NCBI GenBank assembly: GCA_036674765.1
Contig: JARVKI010000017.1
Location: 434,001-498,000 of the forward strand
Source: Seiridium cupressi
Lineage: Eukaryota; Ascomycota; Sordariomycetes; Amphisphaeriales; Sporocadaceae
DNA length: 64,000 nucleotides
Direction: 5' to 3'
Part shown: positions 1 through 8,813 of the stretch, piece by piece
Layout of the letters: the number at the start of each line of letters is the position of its first letter
Position numbering within the stretch: position 1 is the stretch's first letter
Notes under the pieces: generated by a model
What the model was told of the DNA's origin: nothing
The model's database searches: none
What the model saw: the letters and a program-made list of their open reading frames with translations, nothing else
Position numbers and translations under genes: made by a program

Positions 1-1
1 C

Positions 2-844
2 CAGATCTCCAAGTCTGCGCGAGAGCAGGCGAGCATCAAGCTTGGCATGAAGGTGGTGTCCGTGCAAACCCCGACCATAAGGTCATCTAACCAGTCGCTG
101 CTTATTGCCACAGAGGACGGTTCTAAGTTTGAGTTCGACGAAGTAGTCATGACCACTCCTCTCGGGTGGCTGCAAACACATCTTGATTGTTTTAGTCCTC
201 CCTTGCCGTCCAGACTAGATTCTGCTATCAACAATCTGAAACTCTCTCAGCTCGAAAAGGTCTTCATCACATTTCCCTCTGCATTCTGGATATCAGATCG
301 GACTCAAGACTCCTTTCCAAGCTATACTAACTGGCTTGCACCTGAATATGCTCCAGACACGAATCCCAAGCACTGGCCGCAAGAAATCTGGAATCTTGCA
401 TCATTCAAAGAGCCCAACACACACCCAACAATCCTGTTCTATCTCTATGGCGACTGCTCACGGCACATTGTAAACTCAATATACGGCAAGACAAAAGCGG
501 CGAAAGACAGCTTCGTCAACGACTTCTTCTACCCTTATTACTCGCGACTCCCAGGATTTGATCCAAACAATCCAGGTTGCAGTCCGAAAGCAATCTTGGC
601 CTCGGAATGGTTGAAAGATGAACTGAACGGCTATGGAAGCTACTGCAACTTCCAGGTCGGTATCGAAGAGGCGGACAAGGACGTCGAGACGATCAGGGAG
701 GGATGTGCTGAAAGGAGACTATGGTTCTGCGGAGAGCATGCCGCACCATTTGAGGAATGTGGCACCGTTGCGGGTGCTTACTTGTCTGGAGAGTCCGTGG
801 GCAAGAAAGTGGTTGAAGTATATAAATCCAGCAGCCTTTCTTAA
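2..844 (+). CDS. Flavin-containing amine oxidase, C-terminal part (5' end outside window)
   Basis: The frame is already open at base 2 and runs to a TAA at 842-844, so this is the 3' part of a gene that begins upstream; the first in-frame ATG (47) is probably internal. Near the C-terminus the residues W-F-C-G-E-H followed by G-T-V-A-G-A-Y-L-S-G match the FAD-binding end of the flavin amine oxidase superfamily (polyamine oxidase / monoamine oxidase / LSD1-like), where this strand-helix closes over the isoalloxazine ring. These enzymes oxidise amines with release of H2O2. The N-terminal Rossmann GxGxxG motif must lie outside the window, so substrate and localisation cannot be judged. It converges on the next gene, leaving 75 bp between stop codons. 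Confidence 0.8.
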   Translation, partial: QISKSAREQASIKLGMKVVSVQTPTIRSSNQSLLIATEDGSKFEFDEVVMTTPLGWLQTHLDCFSPPLPSRLDSAINNLKLSQLEKVFITFPSAFWISDRTQDSFPSYTNWLAPEYAPDTNPKHWPQEIWNLASFKEPNTHPTILFYLYGDCSRHIVNSIYGKTKAAKDSFVNDFFYPYYSRLPGFDPNNPGCSPKAILASEWLKDELNGYGSYCNFQVGIEEADKDVETIREGCAERRLWFCGEHAAPFEECGTVAGAYLSGESVGKKVVEVYKSSSLS

Positions 845-919
845 GAAGTCCTAGATATACCTTAAAGTCAACAGACAACAGGAGTTCAGTCTCGACTACC
901 GGTCCAAGTTCCATCCGTG

Positions 920-1816
920 TCAACTCCCTTGACGTGTAGCTTTCTGGGCATATTTCTCTTGCACTCGATCGAGGCCCTTGATGCCGTCTTCCAAGATCTC
1001 GCCCAGCCCATAAATCCATGGTGACTCGGGCCGCCAGTGAATGACGATGGACTTGGTTTCTGTCAAACCTCCTGAGAACACTTTCTGGTCTGAACTGAGA
1101 TTAAATATCTCAACCTCTATATTGCGGCATCCAATCTCTAGGAGAAGTTCTTGGAACATGGGGTGAAGCCCTTGCTGGCCTCCTCCGAGGACAAGAGCAA
1201 TGTAACTACCGTCAGACTCAGCTATGGTATCAGGTAGAGACTCCAAGTAGAGGTTGTGTTGTCTAAGCATCTTCAACTTCAGGTGCTTTACGTGCTTGAA
1301 TAGATGGAGCTTCTGACGGAAGTCTTCGAAGCGTGAATTACGCAACTGCATCGGACAGGTGCACACAACTCTCGTCAAGCGATCTGCTGCCCAGCCCAAG
1401 TACTCTGGGCGCATGGTCTCCAGAAAGTCGTCAAAAAAGAGAAAGTGGAACGAATAGAACTGCGCTGAGGCCTCGACATAGACCTTGCGGCAGGTGCGGA
1501 AGAGATTGGTCGGGCCGGGCAATTGTTGCGAGTCATCGGGGGGACAACTCAAATGCCCATTGCGGAGCGGCCTTGTCGACCAAAGTGTCAATCGCCGCCT
1601 CGCCAGCGCCGACTCTGGAGATAATATTCTGCGCAAGACGCAGTGGTCTGCTTCTGTATGGCAAGGGTAACGAATTAAGGCGTCGGGGAATCGGCGCTTA
1701 TGAATGTGCTGCACGCGTTGGCCATTGAGGAGGAATTGTTGGTAGATTGAGTCGCGGAGCTCGGGAGGCAGCCTGAAAAGTACTGACTGGAGTTGTTCAT
1801 TCATGCTTTGAGTCAT
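920..1816 (-). CDS. Fungal F-box/DUF7730-like hypothetical protein
   Basis: A single-exon 298-residue protein. Residues 13-27 (F-R-L-P-P-E-L-R-D-S-I-Y) are the LPxELRxxIY opening typical of the large fungal F-box-like / DUF7730 / 2EXR family, and L-F-R-T-C-R-K-V-Y-V-E-A (about 106-117) is the second helix usually seen in these proteins. There is no signal peptide or membrane segment. The family is expanded and mostly uncharacterised in Pezizomycotina; some members are thought to act as substrate adaptors in SCF ubiquitin ligases, which is only inference here. A second Met at residue 5 is an alternative start. It is convergent with the amine oxidase gene. Confidence 0.65.
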   Translation of the reverse strand: MTQSMNEQLQSVLFRLPPELRDSIYQQFLLNGQRVQHIHKRRFPDALIRYPCHTEADHCVLRRILSPESALARRRLTLWSTRPLRNGHLSCPPDDSQQLPGPTNLFRTCRKVYVEASAQFYSFHFLFFDDFLETMRPEYLGWAADRLTRVVCTCPMQLRNSRFEDFRQKLHLFKHVKHLKLKMLRQHNLYLESLPDTIAESDGSYIALVLGGGQQGLHPMFQELLLEIGCRNIEVEIFNLSSDQKVFSGGLTETKSIVIHWRPESPWIYGLGEILEDGIKGLDRVQEKYAQKATRQGS

Positions 1817-2291
1817 GACTCTATATTCAAGGAGAGATCAATAGTGTGCCAACTTTCGGAATGTACGTCGCAATTCTGTAATAGCAATGCCTGTGGGCGT
1901 GGGATCGTTGGGGAAGCAACTTGCATGTCAGACGGATAGGTTGTGTAACCTAAACCCTTCTTGAAATTCTTATTTCAGGAGCAAGACAGCTATGAGCATC
2001 ATCATACTTCACATTGAATAATACCTCATGTGAAATAATGCGAGAGATAATATACATATGGCATCCTCAAGTTTTGATAATGATAGAATAGAAGCGTTCC
2101 TTTATAATGCTAGTGCCACGAGGTAAACGGAAGCCATTAGTTAGTGCAGCTTAGCCATAGCCAACGGTCCGGTGCCGACTGACAACTACAGCCATCATAT
2201 TGTCCTCACGCTATAGCAACGGGGCCAACTTAATGCAAACCAGCGACAACGAAAACCATTTTATGGCCAGGCCGGCAAAACTCTTGTATAC

Positions 2292-2334
<43 letters not shown>

Positions 2335-2378
2335 ATGCAGACACAGCTAGTGTAATAGTGCCATATTCGTGAGGCAGG
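1817..2378. promoter_or_regulatory. Divergent intergenic region between the F-box-like and SET genes
   Basis: 562 bp separating two divergently oriented genes, so it must hold both promoters. The only clear structure is the AG microsatellite at 2295-2330, just ahead of the SET start codon. No open frame or RNA gene was recognised. Confidence 0.5.
2295..2330. repeat. (AG)18 microsatellite
   Basis: Eighteen uninterrupted AG dinucleotides ending 48 bp upstream of the SET-protein ATG. It probably lies in the core promoter or 5' leader. Purine/pyrimidine tracts of this kind are common near fungal transcription starts and are length-polymorphic. Confidence 0.97.
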
Positions 2379-3044
2379 ATGGGGAAGAGCACGGCGTCTG
2401 TCCCCTCGAACTGGCCCGCAAATTTTCCCTATCTCTTACAGCCGTCCCACGCGAACCATCTAAGCAAGTCCCAAATCACAGCTCTAAAAACCCGGCCGGC
2501 CGATCTGACCACGGAGATCCCCTCGAACCTCCCGAGGGGCCCTTCGGCTTTGGTCAAGATAACGCCCATCGCCATCCCCACCCACCCCGCCAACGGCCAA
2601 TCCGGGCTGTTTGCTGCCCGCCCTCTGCCCCCGGGCTCACTCATCCTCCCGTACTATGGCATTGTGCACTCGGCAAGCTCGCCGCACAGCCTGGAGCACG
2701 AGAAGAGCGACTACGATCTCTGGCTGGACCGGGAGGCGGAAGTCGCGGTGGACGCGGACAAGGCGGGCAATGAGGCGCGATTCGTCAACGATTACCGGGG
2801 CGTGAGGGATAGGCCAAACGCTGAGTTCAGGGAGTGCTGGGACCCGAGAATCGGACAGAGGTGCATGGGCGTCTTCGTCCTGCCAGCCGGCAAGAACGCT
2901 GCAAAGGGCAAGGGGAAGGGGGACGGGGGTATCGCCAAGGGAGAGGAGATCTGTGTTAGTTACGGAAGGGGGTTCTGGGGGAAGAGAAAGGCTGAAGAAG
3001 AGACATACGACAACTCTGGTGCTGAAGGAGAGCCCGTGGAGTGA
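2379..3044 (+). CDS. Small SET-domain protein
   Basis: A 221-residue single-exon protein. The SET signature can be read in order: G-L-F-A-A-R-P-L-P-P-G (about 78-88), S-L-I-L-P-Y-Y-G-I-V (the G-E/Y-x turn), then A-R-F-V-N-D-Y-R-G (about 132-140) in place of the usual R-F-x-N-H-x-C, the strand A-E-F-R-E-C-W, and G-E-E-I-C-V-S-Y-G-R-G-F-W (about 187-199), the E-E-x-x-x-x-Y-G closing motif. SET proteins transfer methyl groups from S-adenosylmethionine to lysine of histones or other proteins. The Asn-Asp replacing Asn-His and the absence of Cys-rich pre/post-SET modules suggest a stand-alone, possibly non-histone methyltransferase. A Gly/Lys-rich insert (A-K-G-K-G-K-G-D-G-G) precedes the last motif. 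It converges on the rhamnosidase gene. Confidence 0.75.
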   Translation: MGKSTASVPSNWPANFPYLLQPSHANHLSKSQITALKTRPADLTTEIPSNLPRGPSALVKITPIAIPTHPANGQSGLFAARPLPPGSLILPYYGIVHSASSPHSLEHEKSDYDLWLDREAEVAVDADKAGNEARFVNDYRGVRDRPNAEFRECWDPRIGQRCMGVFVLPAGKNAAKGKGKGDGGIAKGEEICVSYGRGFWGKRKAEEETYDNSGAEGEPVE

Positions 3045-3440
3045 CGCCGATTCAAGAGTCTGACTGGAGAACACGTCCAATGTAGTGCACGACTCTATAA
3101 GCTTAATATGATGTTCGCGTGAATTGTCGTTGCCCACGTACCAGGGTCGCGGCTGCAGCTGACTGAGGCCGGTATCAATGATAGCTGGCAATTAATCGAC
3201 TCGATAATATGGGTCTCCTTGCAATATCTTACAGCTCAAACACATAAGCATGACATGGTCCTGCAACATTCCGCTTGTCTACATGTATTTATGGTGAGAA
3301 CGGACCAATCCTTCAGACCAAGGGGCCTGCATAGTTCATTCGGTAGTCGACCTGGTATATTCGAGTCAATAGATTATTACTACCCGCTATAGCCAAGGGC
3401 CCAAGAGTGTTGTCGACAACTCCTAAGGTTTCGTTTATAT
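3045..3440. other. Short convergent intergenic region
   Basis: About 400 bp between the stop codons of the SET and GH78 genes. It should contain both 3' UTRs; no further gene or repeat is visible. Confidence 0.5.
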
Positions 3441-5674
3441 TTAGCGGAACACATAACTGTGCTTCCCCCCGCCGCTCTTAATCACAACGGCCCTTCCACC
3501 ACCACTTCCCTGAATAATCTGAAATGCTCTTCCTCTCATCATATCTCCATCGTTCCTCTTCGACACCACATCGGCTGCATCAATCTGAACGACGACATCG
3601 CCAGTGGTGCCCTCGGGGACATCGTACTCGAGATTGATCGTCCCATCAGCTTCCTTGGTCCATCCCGCACTAAACTTGCCCAACCTCGTCGTGAAACCAC
3701 CCTCCACTTGGGTCAAGTCTCCGATCTGTGGGGCCAACCTCCACGTCGCGCCAGCACGCCCAGTGATGCTAAGTCCCAGTACACGTTCCGTCAAAGCAGT
3801 TACAGGCCCCGTTGCCCAGCCATGCGCATGCGACGTGTACGAAAAGTCGTTTTGATACCCAGCATCCCAGCGATATCCCCAGGTCCCGTTGACCAGATAA
3901 CCTTCGACCATGGTACTTTGAGTGCCGTTCGGGTGATCGAGATACCAGCCCCAGGCACTGCGAATCAGGTCAAGGGCGCGTTGTGTGTTACCTGTCAAGA
4001 GATGCGCTTGAATCTCAAATGAGGATATAAAGGGCGATATCTCGCCGGGAAGCTCCTCGCACTCTGCCCCAATGGGCGTCCAGTTCCGTATGAGATAGTC
4101 GGAGATATTCCGTGCTTCGTTCGATGTTGCGTTCACGATGCCAAAGTAGACTGCAAGGGAGTTGCCGTCCTGGGGGTGAATATCAGGACGATCGGTAACG
4201 TCAAAAAAAGCGCCTGCTGAATCGTCCCAATTAATGGCATTGGTCCGAGTTTGGAGACCCTCTGCATCTTCCAGCCATTGGACTCCCAAGCCCGTCTTGT
4301 CGCCAACCCAGTCAGCGAGTTGGGCACCTGTGACTAAGGCGCGATAAAATGTCGCTTGGAGCGAAGTAAGGGTGCCATTAGCATGCAACCGACCCCAGTC
4401 ATTAGAAGAACTATCACTGTTGATAAGTCCTGTCGTGCCGTCGATCTGGCTGAATACATATGACATGGCAAGTTTGTATTTGTCCCAGTTGCTCGACAGG
4501 AAGTCGAGGTCATCTGAATAGAGCACATAATTGTATGTGCCAATCATGGTCCACCTGCCGCCAAGTTAATGATACGGTTGTACATAAGCATTGGTGCCTC
4601 ACATATGGTACGAAATGCAATGAGTTGCCTCCAGGGGCACCCCGGAAAACGGGAGCTCGCCTGTAGTCGGGTCCTTCGGTTAAGTCAGCATACGAACCAC
4701 GTGTTTTGAGGGGTCTGATATGTCACATACTTGATAGTCGTACAGGGACTGCAAGCCATTTTTGGTGCTCCTGCGAGAAAAAGGTGAGCCGTGTGACAAA
4801 TTGCTGCTACGGATACATACTCTAAATCACCGGTGCTGTAAAACGAAGCTGGCACGGCAACTCCTAGATCCCCAGGCCAAACTGTCCTGTCTCTCTTCGC
4901 GCCGTCGGTGAGAATCGTATCCCCCGGGCCCAGAAACCCGTCGTTTGCCCACTCTGTCTCAGGCGGCGGCCATGCCCGGCCGGTAGACGGATGGACTGCA
5001 TCTGTCTGGAGCGTATAGGCGCCACTGTACCAGATACGGTTCAACAAGTCGTCGTTGCTGTGGAAGTATCCCTGGTAAGCCCTCAAGTTGGCCCATGTCG
5101 GCTGAAACGCGATCTCGAGGGAAATGTTACGTATTTCTATGGCAACACTTCCAGGTTGAAGGAACAGGGTCATATATCGAAAACCACCACGAAGCTGCGC
5201 GTCTGGCATCACATAGGTGAAGTTGCCCGCTTGCGAGAAATTCGCATATAAAGCTCCATCAGGCCTGGCATAGTTTCCTGTTGTGCTGTCTGAATTTGGC
5301 CCGATAAAATCCTTGGCTTCGCTAAACGCCAGTCCCACAGCATTACTGCCCTCGACTGAGGCGACGACGTAGTCGAGGGTTATGATGCCTCCGACCTCCA
5401 ACCCAAAGTCGACGACCACGCTAGGTTGGCTTACATCTAACCTTAAAGCGTTGAGCGGTACGTCCATTTGCCGTCCCGAGCCTTCAAGATAAGCGGAAGG
5501 GTGTACAGTTCTCGATGGAGGGGCGAATATGTTCTCATCCCATTCTCCAGGGAATGAAGGGTCTTGAGGTCCGTTGCATGGTGTATCCCGCCAGCATGTC
5601 TGGGCAAGGGTTGGATGTGCACCAACCACGAGCCACAAGACCAGGACACCGAGAAAAGGTACAGAGAATGCCAT
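3441..5674 (-). CDS. Secreted alpha-L-rhamnosidase, GH78 (four exons)
   Basis: Exons: 5674-4821, 4770-4731, 4673-4603 and 4554-3441 (introns of 50, 57 and 48 bp), giving 692 residues in one frame. The start at 5674 is preferred over an in-frame ATG at 5776 because it puts a clear signal peptide first (M-A-F-S-V-P-F-L-G-V-L-V-L-W-L-V-V-G-A-H). Family evidence is the (alpha/alpha)6 core: P-P-P-E-T-E-W-A-N-D, then T-D-G-A-K-R-D-R-T-V-W-P-G-D, the conserved acidic loop of fungal GH78 enzymes, joining to Y-Q-D-P-T-T-G-E-L-P-F-S across exons 2-3. Further on are W-G-W-Y-L-D-H-P-N-G-T-Q-S-T-M-V-E-G and S-H-A-H-G-W-A-T-G-P, typical of the C-terminal half. It releases terminal L-rhamnose from plant rhamnogalacturonan or flavonoid glycosides. 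Several N-x-S/T sites agree with secretion. It is the only enzyme of this class in the window. Confidence 0.88.
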
Positions 5675-8600
5675 AAGTGTTATATAAGATATCAAACACC
5701 GATGCTGGCTAGAAGATACGTCGATGTGTGGAATTGGCAAGACATGGGAAGAGTTGCCGTACAAATGACTATTCATGCGGGCCGTGTTTTGTTGCCATTA
5801 CAAAGTTTGCGGCAAGCATACGCCTTTTGCGAACGCCTGGAGCTAAAACTATATAATGAAAGCTGCCTCACATATAGAGTTGCAATGCGGTGCTCCCGTG
5901 CTTGCACATGTCTGAGACACGATGGAACAAAAAGAAGAAGACTGACTAACGGCTGCTGGCTCGCATCAGTAACAGTGGACCCAAATGCAGTAGGTCGTAT
6001 CGTACGTATTTCTTGCCAATCACATATCCTCGGCCACGAACATGGGGGTTGCGGGGTGAATGTGAGCGTGTGGCTGAAATGATATGCCAGATCCTGGGGG
6101 ATTTGTATTCTAGCATCGAACATGTCGGGTCTTTGACTATGAGGGGCCGAATAAGTGGGCAGTTATCGGCGATAGATGGGGTGAACATCGAGGCACGCCC
6201 TTGCTTCGCGGCGTAATCTCTATCAGGCTAGACGTCGTGATGAGCTTTAAAAATGTTCCAGTATTGAAACTCATGTATTGGAGAGGCTCTTCCTGCGAGT
6301 GAATTGGAGCATCAAAACTTGAATGTAGTAGAATGCAGCGGGCTCCAAGACGCTTGCAAGATCTACGCGGGAGGGTGCAGATCCCTTGACTTGGTGGCCG
6401 AGGTGGCCGTGAACAGCAATTCAAGGTGCCTCCAGACGAGGCAGAAGATGGTGCACATAGTCTGGTGGTCTAGACTGACATCCACGCCGTTGGGCCATAA
6501 GTGGAGGTGTATGTGTTCAGATGTGTTGATGGATCCATTTGGCTGATGCATTTTGGATCAAGTGGTCTGGATGCGTGATAGAATTAGTCCTGCAGCTAGG
6601 AGAGGTCTGGGGGATTTGAGGCTGATGTTACCCAACGATATGGTAGCCAGAGAACGGGGTCGCATGAATGGGTGTCTACATTGTAGTGGAGGGCCGTCAA
6701 CTGCCGTGGCACGCGGCACCCGACCACATGCGGAAAGAAAACACTACATCGTAGCCGTCTCTCGTTCTGCGTGGTCTGCGTGGCGTTATGGAAGGGAATG
6801 TGAGGTGCGCGGCGACCTTGGTGTTCACAGAGATCATTTAGGGATATACGTTGAAAATAAGGTGCTTAATTGCTTGTCATGCGTGAGGAGGAACAGGGTG
6901 AGGAAAGCCGGCCGATTTCTTACCCGGATATATGTTGATCGCACTTCGTCCCTCCTGTTATGAACGTAGCCAAGTGAGACCTCACAGTGCCATCCTGCGG
7001 TTTGTCTTTTCTGAACGCAGTATTGTTGAGCATTCGCCTGAGCTGATTATGTTTCTCAACGCCGATGAATGCGTTAGGCGCTACCCCTCAATGATAAGCC
7101 ATCGAAGGGCAGATGAAGATGGCGGTTCGCTAAAGAAACCTTGCCGCGACCAATGAGAAGTACCCTGAAATCTCAAGAATATGCCTATTGCCCGCCACAG
7201 GCCAATGCCCACCAATGAGGAGAATGATGTCTGGTTTCAGCGGGATGACGGCATAACATTACGTTGTAGTTGGCGGGCGCACCTGGGCAGTTTCACGCTG
7301 CGTGTACTTGTGTGCGGTTCAAAAAACCACCCGACATTTCGAGGATGAGCCCGCGAGTCCCAGCTTATGTCCAAAAAGTGAGTTTACAAGTAAATTCAAT
7401 GCCATGGCTTACGAAACGGAACATGTCAATTTGGCTCCTTCCACAGTATACAAATATAAAAGATAGGCAATATTCGGATTGCGTGCATGACGGTCAGTGG
7501 GCGAAATCATGTAAGTTGAGTCATCAATCGGTGATGAACCCTACATACTACGCAGGATGACGTTATTCGCTCTCGAATTGGCGATAATGTAATATCCTGG
7601 TTACCCTCCGAGATCCAATCCAGCTTTGGGGGGTCAGGGAACGGCCGAGAGATGAAAAAACACGCGAAGACGATGAGATAAAAACTCTGAACATGTAGGG
7701 AAAAGTTGTGCAGAGTTACGTTTTATGGAAATATGCTATAATTAAGTCGGGTTCTAATTTGAGAAAACCATATTGGATAATTTTGGGCCAGAGGGGCCCA
7801 TTACTGACTGGAGCTCTCGTCAATGCGAACAGCTCCACTGTTGGTACGTACAACAGCGAAAGGTTCCAATTATAGCGAGCGATGCGGCAACATAATAAGT
7901 CGAGGCTAACTAAGCTCCTTGTCCAAGCACTGACTAAAAAGGCTTATGAAAGAAGAACTTGGCACAAAGCAAAGGAAGCTGTGCCCGCATCGACGTTGAC
8001 TGCAAGAACCTCTCTGTTGATCCATTCACCGATGATTAGCTAGGGGCCGTACCTCTGGTGTATCGCCTGAATTGTATTGAAGGACGTTGAAGGTGCGGAT
8101 GCCAAAGCCAAACAGGGCTAGAATCACTAAAGCCGCGGGCGGTCGACGCCACTAAAACCGTCTACACGTGACAGGCCCAGGGGTGCTGTAGGGGTGCAGC
8201 AGAGACGAGCTGGGCACTTTAATTGCACTAATGCACTGGGCCAAGGCGAGGAAACCACCGACTGAGAAAGACAGGAAGGGCAAGTCCCAAGGCCCAATCC
8301 TGACCGTCGACTACCACCAAGTACCAGGAAGCGAGAGAATGACAGACTGACGAGTGCACACCATGACCTGGACCTCAACCACGACTTCACCTCTACATCC
8401 ACAGTAGCGACTTTACCGGCCCTGGCAGCTATCGCCTCTGCATCCGGCTTACATCGCGCCTGTTTTCGCCACCCCTTAATCGCGAGTACTCAATCCCAGC
8501 GGCTGGAACGAAAGCAGGAGACGGATCTCAGCAGCGACTGGGGATCGACATCGAGGCCACGCAGAACCGCATCCCACCGTCGACAACCACTGCTTCGCTC

Positions 8601-8702
8601 GACGCTTCCCCCCTCTAACCGATTGCGAGCGGCCGTCACTCCACGTTATACAGGGCGACGAACTCCCCGATCGGCCGACGCCCTCCGCGGCCTTGCGCCC
8701 TC
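5675..8702. other. Gene-poor intergenic region
   Basis: About 3 kb. It contains the GH78 promoter on its left and the leader of the Zds-like gene on its right (the stretch after about 8100 is C-rich with pyrimidine tracts). Open frames here are short, Arg/Cys/Trp-rich and lack motifs or splice-linked extensions, so none is called. Confidence 0.45.
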
Positions 8703-8720
8703 ATGGTAGCTCTGCAATAA
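8703..8720 (+). promoter_or_regulatory. Possible upstream ORF in the leader of the Zds-like gene
   Basis: A five-codon ATG...TAA lies 111 bp before the proposed start codon at 8814. If transcription begins upstream of 8700 it would be a short uORF able to damp translation. The transcript start is unknown, so this is a possibility only. Confidence 0.2.
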
Positions 8721-8813
8721 GTCGAGATCGTGCCTTGTGCCACCCGACACCATCATTTAGGGGATAATTATGTGCCTTGGGCCTCATCTGTGAGGCCACA
8801 CCACACGACATAG

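Noticed and set aside
6553..6963. 136-codon plus-strand frame in the 5.7-8.7 kb region
   Set aside because: Arg/Cys-rich, with no ATG context, motif or paired exon.
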